From positions 1-26,757 of the forward strand of contig SXIZ01000158.1 of assembly GCA_005779525.1 (NCBI GenBank): a DNA stretch of 26,757 bases, given 5' to 3'. Position 1 is the first letter of the stretch; the number at the start of each line of letters is the position of its first letter. The DNA comes from Methylococcaceae bacterium (GTDB lineage: Bacteria > Pseudomonadota > Gammaproteobacteria > Methylococcales > Methylomonadaceae). A program made the translations under genes and the position numbers. Below, piece after piece: positions 1 through 8,852 of the stretch. Below the pieces are notes generated by a model, which was not told the origin of the DNA, made no database searches, and worked only from the letters and a program-made list of their open reading frames with translations.

Positions 1-56
1 CTTCCATCAATATTTCTCGATTTATAGTTTGTTCTAAAGGCTGCTTGCGAGTGCAA

Positions 57-983
57 TTAATACCAAAAATGTACCCCTGCCACCAAACGGTACTCATCGC
101 TCGCAGGATTTTGCTCCTGAAATTCGCGGGTATTTGCGCCTAATCGCCCCGCCCATTCCAGCCCCACATAAGGTGCGATTTCACGGAGGATTTCGTAACG
201 TAGCCGCAGACCTGCTTCGACATTTGATAAGCCACTCGTGATCGCTCGACTGGCGTCAGCTGAGCTATAAAAATTTAGTTCTACCCGCGGTTGTAATATC
301 AATTTCTGGGTGATTAATAGATCATATTCGGTTTCGAGACGAAATGCGGTGCGACCCTGGGTATTCACATAAAACGTGGCCTCGACATAAATCCAGTAAG
401 GCGCCAAGCCTTGGATACCCATTGCAAGCCAGCTACGATCCGTACCTTTGCCACTATCATAGCGTACACCCAATTGGGTATCCCAAAATGCACTGATGGC
501 ATGTGACCAGAGTAATTCATTGCGTGCCTCTTGAAATTGTCCGGCAGCGATTTGACCCTCTGCCCGCAGCAGCAATTTATCAAATGTATAGCCATAAGAC
601 GCCTGCCAATCGTAGGTTAAATACGTGGCTTCCTGCGCAGTCACACTTTCTAGGCGATCAGCAATCACGGTAGCCAAAGCATGCTCATGCATATCGTTAT
701 GCCCTAGCACATTAGGGGCAAAACCGTCGGCAGCGGCATGTGGATCACGCAGGCTCTCGCTAGAAGTCGTCGATAGCGGCGCTGGGGCGACATGCTCCGA
801 CTGATGCTGCATATGGCTATGATCGTGTGTAGCTTTAGGCCGTGCCACAGCTGGCGAAGACTGTTGTGGCATGGTATGTTCATGCGCATGCTGATGCTCG
901 TGAGTAGATGCGGCACGCACCTCAGTCACGCCCAAACACAGACTCATGCTTAACAAACCAGTATACAGTTGCATGTGTTGCAT
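57..983 (-). CDS. copB: Copper resistance protein B (CopB/PcoB), outer membrane
   Basis: Probable outer-membrane copper resistance protein that works with the multicopper oxidase CopA. The N-terminus is a signal peptide with a hydrophobic core and an Ala-rich cleavage site (EVRA-AS). A His/Met-rich stretch follows (HEHQHAHEH, HDHSHMQHQ), as expected for periplasmic copper binding. The remaining ~200 residues are a beta-barrel domain with strong family hallmarks: ELLWSHA, WDTQLGVRYD, GIQGLAPYW, LITQKLILQPR and a terminal aromatic (FWY). The length, about 308 residues, is usual. I chose the ATG at 983, just past the copA stop at 985-987; an in-frame GTG at 1004 would overlap copA by 20 bases. 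It is the second gene of copAB. The gene downstream on this strand is cut off by the window edge. Confidence 0.93.
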   Translation of the reverse strand: MQHMQLYTGLLSMSLCLGVTEVRAASTHEHQHAHEHTMPQQSSPAVARPKATHDHSHMQHQSEHVAPAPLSTTSSESLRDPHAAADGFAPNVLGHNDMHEHALATVIADRLESVTAQEATYLTYDWQASYGYTFDKLLLRAEGQIAAGQFQEARNELLWSHAISAFWDTQLGVRYDSGKGTDRSWLAMGIQGLAPYWIYVEATFYVNTQGRTAFRLETEYDLLITQKLILQPRVELNFYSSADASRAITSGLSNVEAGLRLRYEILREIAPYVGLEWAGRLGANTREFQEQNPASDEYRLVAGVHFWY

Positions 984-984
984 C

Positions 985-2718
985 TTAAGCCACAACCACT
1001 TCACGCATCATGCCCGCATGCATATGATAAAAAAGATGACAATGCCAGGGCCAACGCCCTAGCGCATCGGCAGTGACCAAAAAACTAATGCGTTGTGCGG
1101 GTTGTACACTCAGGGTATGTTTGCGTACTTGCGCTCCACCGCCATCCACTTCTAAGTCACTCCACATGCCATGCAAATGCACCGGATGGGTCATCATGGT
1201 ATCGTTTACTAAGATGATACGAATACGTTCACCGTGTTTGAAGTGAATCGGACTCGCATCCTGATAGACCACGCCATCAAATGACCAAGAATAACGTTCC
1301 ATATTCCCGGTAAGATGTAATTCTAGTTCCCGCTCCGGTAAACGGCTATCTACAATGCCAGCGACACTACGCAAGTCTGCATAAGTCAAAACTTTACGCC
1401 CGTTTTGGCGCAAACCGATGCCTGGATCGTCCAGATTGCTACGCGGCGTCTCAACCAGCATATCGACCCCTGGTCCAAATTCTGTGTAGGCATGACGCAC
1501 CTGCGATGTCGCAGGCGCTGCAGCGTGATGCTGCATTCCGGCATGCTGCATGTGCTGCATGTGCTCAGTCATCCCGCCCATATCACCCATCATATCTAGC
1601 ATGCTTAATGGTTCAGCGTTATCTAATGCTGGCACGGCGGCAAATAATCCCGGGCGACTGGTAATTGCAGCGCAGGCAAAGCCAGTTCTATCCATGGCCT
1701 GCGCGAACAAGGTGTAAGCAGGCTGGGTCGGCGTAATCAGCACATCGTAAGTTTCAGCTACGCCTAAACGAATTTCATCGACGCTGACCGGGTGCACAGC
1801 TTGTCCATCCGCCTGCACCACAGTCATTTGTAAACCTGGAATGCGCACATCAAAAATACTTTGTGCCCCTGAATTGATCAAACGTAAGCGAAGACATTGT
1901 CCTGGATGAAATACCGCCGACCACGCTTGCTGAGGCGGCCGACCATTGATCAAATAGGTATAGGTATACGCCGAAATATCCGCCAAATCCGTCATACTCA
2001 TGCGCATGCTATTCCACATGCTACGTTTATCGAAGGCCTCGGCCCACCCCTCTTGCAGCACATCCTGAATAAAATCCACCACCGTGGGCTGATTAAAATT
2101 GTAATAATCGCTTTGCTGTTTCAGCTTTGCAAACACATTATCTGGATGCTCATCCGTCCAATCCGATAATTGCACCACGTAATCTTGCTCAGCGTGAATA
2201 ACTTCTGTGAGAGGATCAATAATAATCGCCCCGTATAATCCTAATTGCTCCTGCATGCCAGAATGCGAGTGATACCAATAGGTGCCTGCTTGAGTCACCT
2301 TAAAACGATAGGTAAATGTTTCGCCAGGTTCAATGCCAGCAAAACTAATGCCCGGAGCACCATCCATAACGTAGGGCAGAATAATGCCATGCCAGTGTAT
2401 TGAGGTTTGCACATCGAGGTGATTCGTCACTCGGATTGTGATGTCCTCACCTTCGCGCCAGCGCAAAGTCGGCCCTGGAATCGAGCCATTGACCGCAATC
2501 GCTCGCCGTTCGTTCCCGGTAAGATTAACGTCAATTTCGGTGATCTGTAGATCAAAGACTGGCCCGCTTAGGCTATCTGGCGGGCGCATGGGAGCTAAAT
2601 TTGAATTAGCAAGGCTCGATGGCGCATAGTTTGAAATTGCCACCGCAGCCAAAGACAGCAGTTGCTTAAGAAAGCGACGTCGCGGCGATGGTTGCAGCCC
2701 AGCAATAAGTTTAGACAC
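985..2718 (-). CDS. copA: Multicopper oxidase CopA (PcoA/CopA copper resistance family)
   Basis: Periplasmic multicopper oxidase of the CopA/PcoA type, thought to oxidise and sequester Cu(I). A twin-arginine signal (SPRRRFLKQL, residues 11-20) indicates Tat export of a folded, copper-loaded protein. Three cupredoxin domains carry the four copper motifs: HWHG (108-111), HSHSG (150-154), HPVHLHG near 510, and HCHLFYHMHAGM (559-570), with the type 1 Cys560 and axial Met570. A Met/His-rich loop around 370-400 (MGDMGGMTEHMQHMQH) is the family's extra copper-binding segment. Translation starts at GTG 2716-2718, behind a GAGGA Shine-Dalgarno. 577 residues is a little shorter than the ~600 usual. It lies 127 bases downstream of pilU, so it probably has its own promoter. 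Confidence 0.96.
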   Translation of the reverse strand: MSKLIAGLQPSPRRRFLKQLLSLAAVAISNYAPSSLANSNLAPMRPPDSLSGPVFDLQITEIDVNLTGNERRAIAVNGSIPGPTLRWREGEDITIRVTNHLDVQTSIHWHGIILPYVMDGAPGISFAGIEPGETFTYRFKVTQAGTYWYHSHSGMQEQLGLYGAIIIDPLTEVIHAEQDYVVQLSDWTDEHPDNVFAKLKQQSDYYNFNQPTVVDFIQDVLQEGWAEAFDKRSMWNSMRMSMTDLADISAYTYTYLINGRPPQQAWSAVFHPGQCLRLRLINSGAQSIFDVRIPGLQMTVVQADGQAVHPVSVDEIRLGVAETYDVLITPTQPAYTLFAQAMDRTGFACAAITSRPGLFAAVPALDNAEPLSMLDMMGDMGGMTEHMQHMQHAGMQHHAAAPATSQVRHAYTEFGPGVDMLVETPRSNLDDPGIGLRQNGRKVLTYADLRSVAGIVDSRLPERELELHLTGNMERYSWSFDGVVYQDASPIHFKHGERIRIILVNDTMMTHPVHLHGMWSDLEVDGGGAQVRKHTLSVQPAQRISFLVTADALGRWPWHCHLFYHMHAGMMREVVVA

Positions 2719-2745
2719 GTCAAATCCTCATCATCAAAGTCAATC

Positions 2746-2776
2746 ATTGCCGCGATAAATGCCTGCTGGCGGCAAT
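2746..2776. repeat. 8-bp inverted repeat in the copA leader
   Basis: ATTGCCGC (2746-2753) and GCGGCAAT (2769-2776) form a perfect inverted repeat with a 15-base spacer, 28-58 bases upstream of the copA start. Centre-to-centre spacing is 23 bp, about two helical turns. It could be an operator or a leader hairpin. I do not recognise a CueR or CopR/CusR box here. Confidence 0.4.
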
Positions 2777-2845
2777 ATCTTCGCTGGAGATTTCGTACCT
2801 ATCCCCAATTAGACAGTATCGCATTTAGTCACACAGGCTGCCAGC

Positions 2846-3973
2846 TTAATAAATGCTTTTACCTTTTTCGTCGGCGTAACTAATATCCAGTTTCTCTGAA
2901 ACATCTGCATGATCGCGCCCTAATTTCACCATCAAGCGCACTTCATTTTGTGAATCTGCAGAATTCAAGGCATCTTCATAGCCTATTTTCCCGGCACTAT
3001 ACAAATCATATAAGGCCTGATCAAAGGTTTGCATGCCATGCTCGCGCGAGTTTTTCATTAACTCTTTGAGTTTATGCACTTCCCCTTTACGAATCAAATC
3101 TGACACTAGCGGCGTATTGATTAATATTTCAAACGCTGGATAGCGGCCCTTACCATCCGTGCGCGCAATCAGCTGCTGGGCGACAATACCGCGCAGATTA
3201 AGTGATAAATCCATAAATAATTGGCTATGCATATCTTCTGGAAAAAAATGCAGAATACGATCAATTGCCTGATTGGCATTATTGGCATGCAGGGTCGTCA
3301 CACATAAATGTCCCGTCTCGGCAAAAGTCACCGCATGTTGCATGGTCTCCCGCGTACGCACCTCACCAATTAAAATCACATCGGGCGCTTGGCGTAAGGT
3401 ATTTTTTAACGCCACTTCGTAGGACTCGGTATCCATCCCCACTTCCCGTTGCGTCACGATACATCCCAAATGCGAATGCATATATTCGATCGGATCTTCT
3501 ATGGTGATAATGTGCCCAGTACTATTCTGATTGCGATATTTAATTAACGACGCTAATGACGTTGATTTCCCCGTGCCAGTGGCCCCCACAAATAAAATCA
3601 AGCCACGCTTTTGCATGAATAGTTGTTTCAAGGTGGGTGGTAAGTTAATGGCTTCTGGCTCGGGGATATGGGTTTCTATGCGTCGTAAGACCATGCCCGC
3701 AGCATCCCGCTGGGTAAAGGCACTGACCCGAAAACGCCCCAATCCAGAAACACTGATCGCAAATTGACATTCTTTGGTATTATCAAACTCATCGCGTTGG
3801 CGTTGGGTCATTATACCTAAGACAATTTGCATGGCTTGTTCCTCGGTAAGTTTGGTTTTGGATAAATCCACTAACTTACCATTCACCTTAATGGTGGGAG
3901 GTCGGCCTGCAGTGATAAACAGGTCCGAGGCTTTTTCTTGTACCATTAAGGAAAGCAATGCTTTAAAGTCCAT
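2846..3973 (-). CDS. pilU: Type IV pilus retraction ATPase PilU
   Basis: Cytoplasmic hexameric ATPase that assists PilT in retracting type IV pili during twitching and DNA uptake. The PilT/PilU-type N-terminal domain (about 1-100) is followed by the RecA-like core: Walker A GATGTGKS (130-137), Asp box/Walker B (APDVILIGEVRTRET) and His box (TGHLCVTTLHANNA). The second-copy C-terminus (LIRKGEVHKLKELM) and the longer tail (375 residues against 345 for PilT) point to PilU rather than PilT. The ATG at 3973 has a GGAG Shine-Dalgarno five bases upstream. It lies 135 bases downstream of pilT on the same strand, the usual order. Confidence 0.95.
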   Translation of the reverse strand: MDFKALLSLMVQEKASDLFITAGRPPTIKVNGKLVDLSKTKLTEEQAMQIVLGIMTQRQRDEFDNTKECQFAISVSGLGRFRVSAFTQRDAAGMVLRRIETHIPEPEAINLPPTLKQLFMQKRGLILFVGATGTGKSTSLASLIKYRNQNSTGHIITIEDPIEYMHSHLGCIVTQREVGMDTESYEVALKNTLRQAPDVILIGEVRTRETMQHAVTFAETGHLCVTTLHANNANQAIDRILHFFPEDMHSQLFMDLSLNLRGIVAQQLIARTDGKGRYPAFEILINTPLVSDLIRKGEVHKLKELMKNSREHGMQTFDQALYDLYSAGKIGYEDALNSADSQNEVRLMVKLGRDHADVSEKLDISYADEKGKSIY

Positions 3974-3986
3974 AACTACTCCAACT

Positions 3987-4100
3987 TCAGCAAAAAATCA
4001 GCACAACATCAGCGGATGACTGTAGGTGTGCGTTAATTCGGTTTAGCGTATCCCACACCGCCAGCCTCCCGGCTTCGAATTTATAATCCATAACAGTCAT
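3987..4100 (-). CDS. Possible small protein (37 codons) between pilT and pilU
   Basis: An open frame of 37 codons starts with MTVMDYKFEAGRL and ends at a TGA 13 bases before the pilU start. Its ATG (4098-4100) is preceded by AGAGGG at 4105-4110 with a 4-base spacer, a strong Shine-Dalgarno that overlaps the pilT stop (4109-4111). This would allow translational coupling. The product would be a soluble peptide with a possible short helix and a hydrophobic tail. I recognise no family. A chance ORF is quite possible, because the spacing and the ribosome site are the only evidence. Confidence 0.3.
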   Translation of the reverse strand: MTVMDYKFEAGRLAVWDTLNRINAHLQSSADVVLIFC

Positions 4101-4108
4101 AGTGCCCT

Positions 4109-5146
4109 CTAACGGAACATGTCTTTATTAACCGCTTTCACCATCGCCATCTTAGCGGTAATTAAGCCCGCATCGACCTGCTCTTTCAGGTTTTGATCCA
4201 AGGTCTGCATGCCTTCTTTACGCCCAGTTTGAATCGCCGAGTACATTTGAGCAACTTTGGCCTCGCGTATCAAATTCCGAATCGCCGCAGTCCCCACCAT
4301 AATTTCATGGGCGGCGATACGTCCACCGCCAATCTTTTTCAACAACGTTTGCGAAATGACCGCTTGTAAGGACTCGGATAACATCGAACGAATCATATCT
4401 TTTTCAGCTGCCGGGAAGACATCAATAATACGGTCTATGGTTTTTGCGGCCGACGTGGTATGCAAGGTTCCAAACACTAAATGTCCAGTTTCCGCGGCTG
4501 TTAAAGCCAAACGGATGGTCTCCAAATCCCGCATCTCCCCCACCAAAATCACATCTGGGTCTTCACGCAGGGCTGAACGCAACGCCGCGTTAAAGCTTTG
4601 GGTATCTCGATGGACTTCGCGTTGGTTGATCAGTGATTTTTGGCTTTCGTGCACAAACTCGATCGGATCTTCGACCGTCAATATATGAGCATAATCATTG
4701 GCATTGATATGATTAATCATCGCCGCCAAGGTCGTAGACTTACCGGAACCCGTGGGCCCCGTGACTAAAATCAACCCTCGCGGCTTTTTAGTCAATTCTT
4801 CAAAAAAACGCGGGGCCTTAAGTTCTTCTAGCGTTAATACTTTTGACGGAATTGTACGAAATACCGCGGCGGCACCGCGCTCTTGATTGAAAGCGTTTAC
4901 CCGGAAACGCGCTACCCCTGGCAAAGCAAACGAAAAATCGGTTTCAAAGAACTCTTCGTAATCACGCCGTTGCTTGTCATTCATAATGTCATAAATCAAC
5001 GCATGCACTTCTTTATGTGCTAAAGGCGGGACATTGATTCTGCGAATATCACCATCCACACGAATCATCGGCGGTAACCCGGCCGACAAATGCAAATCTG
5101 ACGCATTATTTTTAACCGAAAACTCTAGTAACTCAGCAATATCCAT
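4109..5146 (-). CDS. pilT: Type IV pilus retraction ATPase PilT
   Basis: Motor ATPase that depolymerises type IV pili at the inner membrane base. The PilT N-terminal domain (ASDLHLSAGLPP, about 15-26) precedes the ATPase core with Walker A GPTGSGKS (130-137), DPDVILVGEMRD (Asp box/Walker B, 196-207) and His box GHLVFGTLHT (221-230). The C-terminal AIRNLIRE motif, needed for retraction, is intact. 345 residues is the standard length. The ATG at 5146 follows GGGGAGA. The 278 bases upstream (5147-5424) contain no gene; only a weak promoter candidate is visible there. In Pseudomonas pilT is divergent from yggS, whereas here yggS is about 10 kb away. Confidence 0.97.
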   Translation of the reverse strand: MDIAELLEFSVKNNASDLHLSAGLPPMIRVDGDIRRINVPPLAHKEVHALIYDIMNDKQRRDYEEFFETDFSFALPGVARFRVNAFNQERGAAAVFRTIPSKVLTLEELKAPRFFEELTKKPRGLILVTGPTGSGKSTTLAAMINHINANDYAHILTVEDPIEFVHESQKSLINQREVHRDTQSFNAALRSALREDPDVILVGEMRDLETIRLALTAAETGHLVFGTLHTTSAAKTIDRIIDVFPAAEKDMIRSMLSESLQAVISQTLLKKIGGGRIAAHEIMVGTAAIRNLIREAKVAQMYSAIQTGRKEGMQTLDQNLKEQVDAGLITAKMAMVKAVNKDMFR

Positions 5147-5424
5147 AGCATCTCCCCATAAATTAAGCGCACTAAGTATGCAAGACTTGAGTGGCGAACA
5201 ACCAATCCTCTGCCACGTGCAGTAATACTTTTAATATAAGTTGATAACCATAGTTCACTTTTGCTGATTTTTGAAGCTCCAGCAAGTTGGGATGGGATAA
5301 ATATGCTTATTAAGGGCTCCCTTCAGTAAGCGATGAGCAGACAAAGCAACAGTTTAGATAGACTGATATAACAAACTATGGGATAGGTGTGGAGCAGGAA
5401 GAATCTGCAAAATGACTTTGGCGA

Positions 5425-6012
5425 TTAATTATTTTCTTTGAAGTATTCAAACAACTTGACGACCTGCTGCACGCCTTCTACTTGCTGGGTAACACGGGTC
5501 ACGACATCGGCTTCATCGCGGTATACCAACCCTAATAAATACACCACGCCAGCTTCAGTGATCACTTTAATATTGTTAGGATTAAAACCGTTAGGCTCGG
5601 TAATTTTATCTAATTCAGTACGCACGCGATTAGTAATCGTACTATCCAAGAGATATACACTAGGATCTAAAACCGTACTCACATCCAATTCATCATTGAC
5701 TTGCGTCACCTCGGGAAGATTACGCAATTGCTCAATCAGCGCTTGGTGCTGTTGCTCATCACTGACTTCTCCAGTGACCAAAATTTTGCCATTAAACGCA
5801 TGCACATTCACATGACTATGCAGCGCAAGATTTTCATCTGCATTTAAGAGACTACGCGCATTAATTTCTATTTGCTCATCTTTTAACGCCACCACACCTG
5901 GGCGTCGATCATACAAATTGGGTAGATTGGCTTGCACCTCGGGTGTAACCGTCCTCGCACACCCGCCAATCCCCCAATAAAGCAGCAATATAACGAGAAC
6001 TTTACGCATCAT
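5425..6012 (-). CDS. dolP: BON-domain outer-membrane lipoprotein DolP (YraP)
   Basis: Periplasm-facing lipoprotein of the DolP/YraP family, which supports outer-membrane integrity. The N-terminus has a short hydrophobic signal and a lipobox (GIGGC) within 20 residues. Two BON domains follow, roughly 45-115 (conserved V-x-G-x-V turn in ILVTGEVSDE) and 120-190 (VVYLLGLVYRDEAD). About 195 residues matches E. coli DolP (191). The chosen ATG (6010-6012) overlaps the gmhA stop as ATGA, implying coupling. A GTG at 6015 and an ATG at 6009 are alternatives. It is the last gene of lpoA-yraN-gmhA-dolP, and I see no convincing terminator after it. Confidence 0.92.
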   Translation of the reverse strand: MMRKVLVILLLYWGIGGCARTVTPEVQANLPNLYDRRPGVVALKDEQIEINARSLLNADENLALHSHVNVHAFNGKILVTGEVSDEQQHQALIEQLRNLPEVTQVNDELDVSTVLDPSVYLLDSTITNRVRTELDKITEPNGFNPNNIKVITEAGVVYLLGLVYRDEADVVTRVTQQVEGVQQVVKLFEYFKENN

Positions 6013-6602
6013 CACACACCGCCAAACAGTTGCTGGTCGATCAAATCACAAAAACAGTGATTTATCAGTAAATGTACTTCTTGAATACGTGCAGTCGACT
6101 GCGAGGGGACACGGATTTCTATATCGCTATCATTCAAAATCGACGCAATGGCCCCACCATCTTTACCTGACAGCACAATACAGCTAATGTCTTTATCATG
6201 TGCGGTGGCAATCGCTTTAGCAATATTGGCTGAATTGCCACTGGTAGAATACGCCAATAAGACATCACCGCTTTGGCCTAAGGCGCGGAGCTGTTTCGCA
6301 AACACCTCGTCAAAATGATAATCATTGGCGATAGATGTCAGCGTAGAGGTATCGGTGCTCAAAGCAATTGCAGGCAAGGGTGGCCGCTCGCGTTCAAAGC
6401 GATTCAGCATTTCAGACGAAAAATGCTGCGCATCACACGCTGAGCCACCGTTACCGCAGGTCAGAATTTTTTTATCATTTAACAAGGCCGCCACCATTTT
6501 CTGCGACGCAAACTCAATCGCCTCCGTTAAGGTATGCAAGGTATCCTGCTTCGCTTGAATGCTATCAGTAAAATGTTTGATAATTTTATCTTGTAATGTC
6601 AT
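6012..6602 (-). CDS. gmhA: SIS-domain phosphoheptose isomerase GmhA (DiaA-related)
   Basis: Cytoplasmic SIS-domain protein. By family it converts sedoheptulose 7-phosphate to heptose 7-phosphate for LPS core heptose. The sugar-phosphate site reads CGNGGSACDAQHFSSEM (49-65) and STSGNS (119-124). Glu64 and His182 fall where I place the catalytic acid and base of E. coli GmhA (E65, H180). The same locus in Pseudomonas is annotated gmhA, while in E. coli it encodes DiaA, the DnaA initiation regulator, which from memory has Asn at the His position. His182 favours isomerase activity; context alone cannot exclude a DiaA role. An AAGAG site precedes the ATG at 6602, and the yraN stop is 8 bases upstream. 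Confidence 0.88.
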   Translation of the reverse strand: MTLQDKIIKHFTDSIQAKQDTLHTLTEAIEFASQKMVAALLNDKKILTCGNGGSACDAQHFSSEMLNRFERERPPLPAIALSTDTSTLTSIANDYHFDEVFAKQLRALGQSGDVLLAYSTSGNSANIAKAIATAHDKDISCIVLSGKDGGAIASILNDSDIEIRVPSQSTARIQEVHLLINHCFCDLIDQQLFGGV

Positions 6603-6610
6603 ACAACTCT

Positions 6611-6976
6611 TTAGGATTGAAAGGCATTTTTAACCCACAGAACCTGCTGGTCGCCAGAAATTGCAACCACATCAAAACGTATAGGCCCAGGATGTGGGCA
6701 CTTTGCCAGATAATGGTGTGTGCTATTTATTATACGAGATTGTTTCGCAGCTGTAATACTTTCCAGTGCGCTGCCATGACTATCGGATTGCCGATAACGC
6801 ACCTCAACGATCACCAAGGTGTGCTGCTCACGCATAATCAAATCCAATTCTCCATAGCGACAGCGATAATTCCGGGCAATCTCGCTTAAGCCCTGTGCAA
6901 CAAGATAATGACACGCCCGTTGCTCGCTGACCACGCCACTGCGGAGATGCGCTGCTTTAGGGAGTTTGAATTGCAT
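6611..6976 (-). CDS. yraN: YraN / UPF0102 family protein
   Basis: Small soluble protein of the YraN (UPF0102) family, which has a nuclease-like fold and no settled function. The family signature is clear: ARNYRCRYGELDLIM followed by LVIVEVRYR, the E-D-ExR/K arrangement of endonuclease-like folds, then AKQSRI. I chose ATG 6974-6976, giving 121 residues and placing the start 28 bases past the lpoA stop. Upstream in-frame ATGs (7027, 7084) would extend into lpoA, and the added residues do not resemble the family. It sits between lpoA and gmhA as in E. coli and Pseudomonas. Confidence 0.9.
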   Translation of the reverse strand: MQFKLPKAAHLRSGVVSEQRACHYLVAQGLSEIARNYRCRYGELDLIMREQHTLVIVEVRYRQSDSHGSALESITAAKQSRIINSTHHYLAKCPHPGPIRFDVVAISGDQQVLWVKNAFQS

Positions 6977-7004
6977 ACAGGTACGCCAAATGTGTTGCAA
7001 TAAT

Positions 7005-8810
7005 TTAACGCTGCGTAGGCGCAACATAATTCTGTAACAAGGGTCTTTGATGGTCAAACTGGGCACATACCAATTGCCGCTCAATACGATTATCTGCGCC
7101 CAGCTTTAATTTTCCGGTTGCCCCCTGATAAGGGGTCGTATTGAGTTGATTTAAATGCGGTATCAGATTATAGGCATCAATCCCCATAGCAACCAAACGC
7201 AAATAGGGGTTGGCCATCGTTTGCCACGTTGCACGCAGACTTTCTTGGCTTAAGGCGCCGGGATACGCCGCGTTAAATAGCCAAGGAATATCACAAAAAT
7301 TGATGCCGTCTAAATCAGTATCTTCAGGCGTTGCGACGCCGTTATACACATGTGCTGTCGCATAGATCTTCGGATTGTTGGAGGTGATTTTCTTCAGTTG
7401 CGTTTGCAAGGCTTTCGCATTTTGTGGATAGGCCATCACCAGCAGCGCATCAATATCCTGACGACTGCGGGCATTGGTACGTAAATTTGGAATAAAAGCT
7501 TTTAATTGATTGTAACGCTGTTCGCTTTCGTTAAGATTAAATAAATCACGCAAAACTTTATTAAAGTCATTGGCTTCAGGATTATAGGTGGCAAATTTGA
7601 TTAAACCAGCATCCTGATTATTAATCGCGTCTTTAAAATAGCCCTGTAGGCGATTACCCAACTCCGAACTGGGCGTTAATAACAGCAAACGACGATGCCC
7701 GGCTCTAATCGCTGCTTGCGCCACAGTCTCAACATCATCCAGCGGACTTAAGGCAAATTGATATAAATTGGCTTTGTTGAGTCCGGGCACATGGTTTAAC
7801 GTTAAAATCGGTACTGTTAGATTAGTATTAAGCGCTAACTGCTCCACATGCTCCTTATTTAATGGTCCAATAATAAACTGCGCACCGTCATCAATCGCTT
7901 GGCGGTATAAAGTCACTGGATCACGAGTAGAGGTGTCATAATAGCGGAGCTTAGGTTTAGCAATAGTAGGCGGAGTCTGCTCATAGGCGGCAGCAAGACC
8001 TTTTTGTATCGCTTTGCCCGCTTCCGCGAATGAACCTGAACTTGGCAACAGCACGGCAATAGTCGGCAATAATTTTTGTTGTGCGCTCAAATAGTATTTC
8101 AAAAAAGCGCTATTTGCAGGATGTTGCGCGAATTGACTCCGCCATTTGCCTAAATTTGGATCATTGATGGAAATATACGGTGTCGCTTTAAACAAACTTG
8201 CTAAACTTAGCCAGCCTGCGGTGTCGTAGGTGGTTGCCGTTTTTGGGTTGCGTAAATTGGCCATTGAAAGCAACCGGAGGGTATCTAAAATAGCAACCAT
8301 ATTTTCGCGTTGTTGGTTTTGCGGCAATAGATTTTGCAGTTCGATACGCGCTCTAGCACTATCAAAATATTGGTTCGTTAATGACAACGCAAAGGCACGC
8401 GCTTGCAAGTAAATAATTTTATCCGCGGGTGCCAGTTGCATGGGTTGGACAAGTTCTAAATGTTGTAAGGCTTGTTCCGATTTAGCATAGCTTAAGTTAA
8501 TTTGCGCATAGTCCAAATTAACTTGATATAAATCAGCATCGGCCAATTCGCTCAAATCTAGCCTGTTCAAATGCAGTTCGGCTTCCTGAGCTTTATTGTT
8601 TTTAATCAGCTCACTGGCAGCCCCCAAATGATATTGCTGGCTTTTGCGCTCTGCGGTTACTTGTTCGGCACGTCTTGGATTATTTTGCCGAAGTAGGGTT
8701 TCGGTTTTTAACGCAAGATCATTGAAAGAATCCTGTACCTCTCCGAGGCGTGAACAACCAGAAATCAATAACAAAGATACGATGCTAAAAGTAATAAGTC
8801 GACGACGCAT
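7005..8810 (-). CDS. lpoA: Penicillin-binding protein activator LpoA (LppC)
   Basis: Outer-membrane lipoprotein that reaches through the periplasm to activate PBP1A peptidoglycan synthesis. It has a lipoprotein signal with lipobox (LLISGC) near residue 19. A TPR-like helical N-terminal half (about 30-240) is followed by a periplasmic-binding-protein-like C-terminal half beginning at IAVLLPSSGSFAEAGKAI and containing FIIGPLNKEHV. 601 residues is somewhat shorter than E. coli LpoA (678). It is the first gene of a four-gene unit and is divergent from rsmI with only 41 bases between starts, the same arrangement as yraL/yraM in E. coli. Confidence 0.93.
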   Translation of the reverse strand: MRRRLITFSIVSLLLISGCSRLGEVQDSFNDLALKTETLLRQNNPRRAEQVTAERKSQQYHLGAASELIKNNKAQEAELHLNRLDLSELADADLYQVNLDYAQINLSYAKSEQALQHLELVQPMQLAPADKIIYLQARAFALSLTNQYFDSARARIELQNLLPQNQQRENMVAILDTLRLLSMANLRNPKTATTYDTAGWLSLASLFKATPYISINDPNLGKWRSQFAQHPANSAFLKYYLSAQQKLLPTIAVLLPSSGSFAEAGKAIQKGLAAAYEQTPPTIAKPKLRYYDTSTRDPVTLYRQAIDDGAQFIIGPLNKEHVEQLALNTNLTVPILTLNHVPGLNKANLYQFALSPLDDVETVAQAAIRAGHRRLLLLTPSSELGNRLQGYFKDAINNQDAGLIKFATYNPEANDFNKVLRDLFNLNESEQRYNQLKAFIPNLRTNARSRQDIDALLVMAYPQNAKALQTQLKKITSNNPKIYATAHVYNGVATPEDTDLDGINFCDIPWLFNAAYPGALSQESLRATWQTMANPYLRLVAMGIDAYNLIPHLNQLNTTPYQGATGKLKLGADNRIERQLVCAQFDHQRPLLQNYVAPTQR

Positions 8811-8846
8811 GCTAGGTCACCCCAGTAGTTATGATTCAAAAAGAGG

Positions 8847-8852
8847 ATTATA
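8847..8852 (-). promoter_or_regulatory. Possible -10 box for the lpoA operon
   Basis: A perfect TATAAT lies on the minus strand 37 bases upstream of the lpoA ATG and overlaps the rsmI start codon. No good -35 is visible at 16-18 bases. If used, transcription of lpoA would begin inside the rsmI ribosome-binding region. Confidence 0.3.

Noticed and set aside
1..56. Start of a further cop gene on the minus strand (an ATG at 5-7 just inside the window).
   Set aside because: Only two codons are visible and the ribosome site is poor, so no call is possible.
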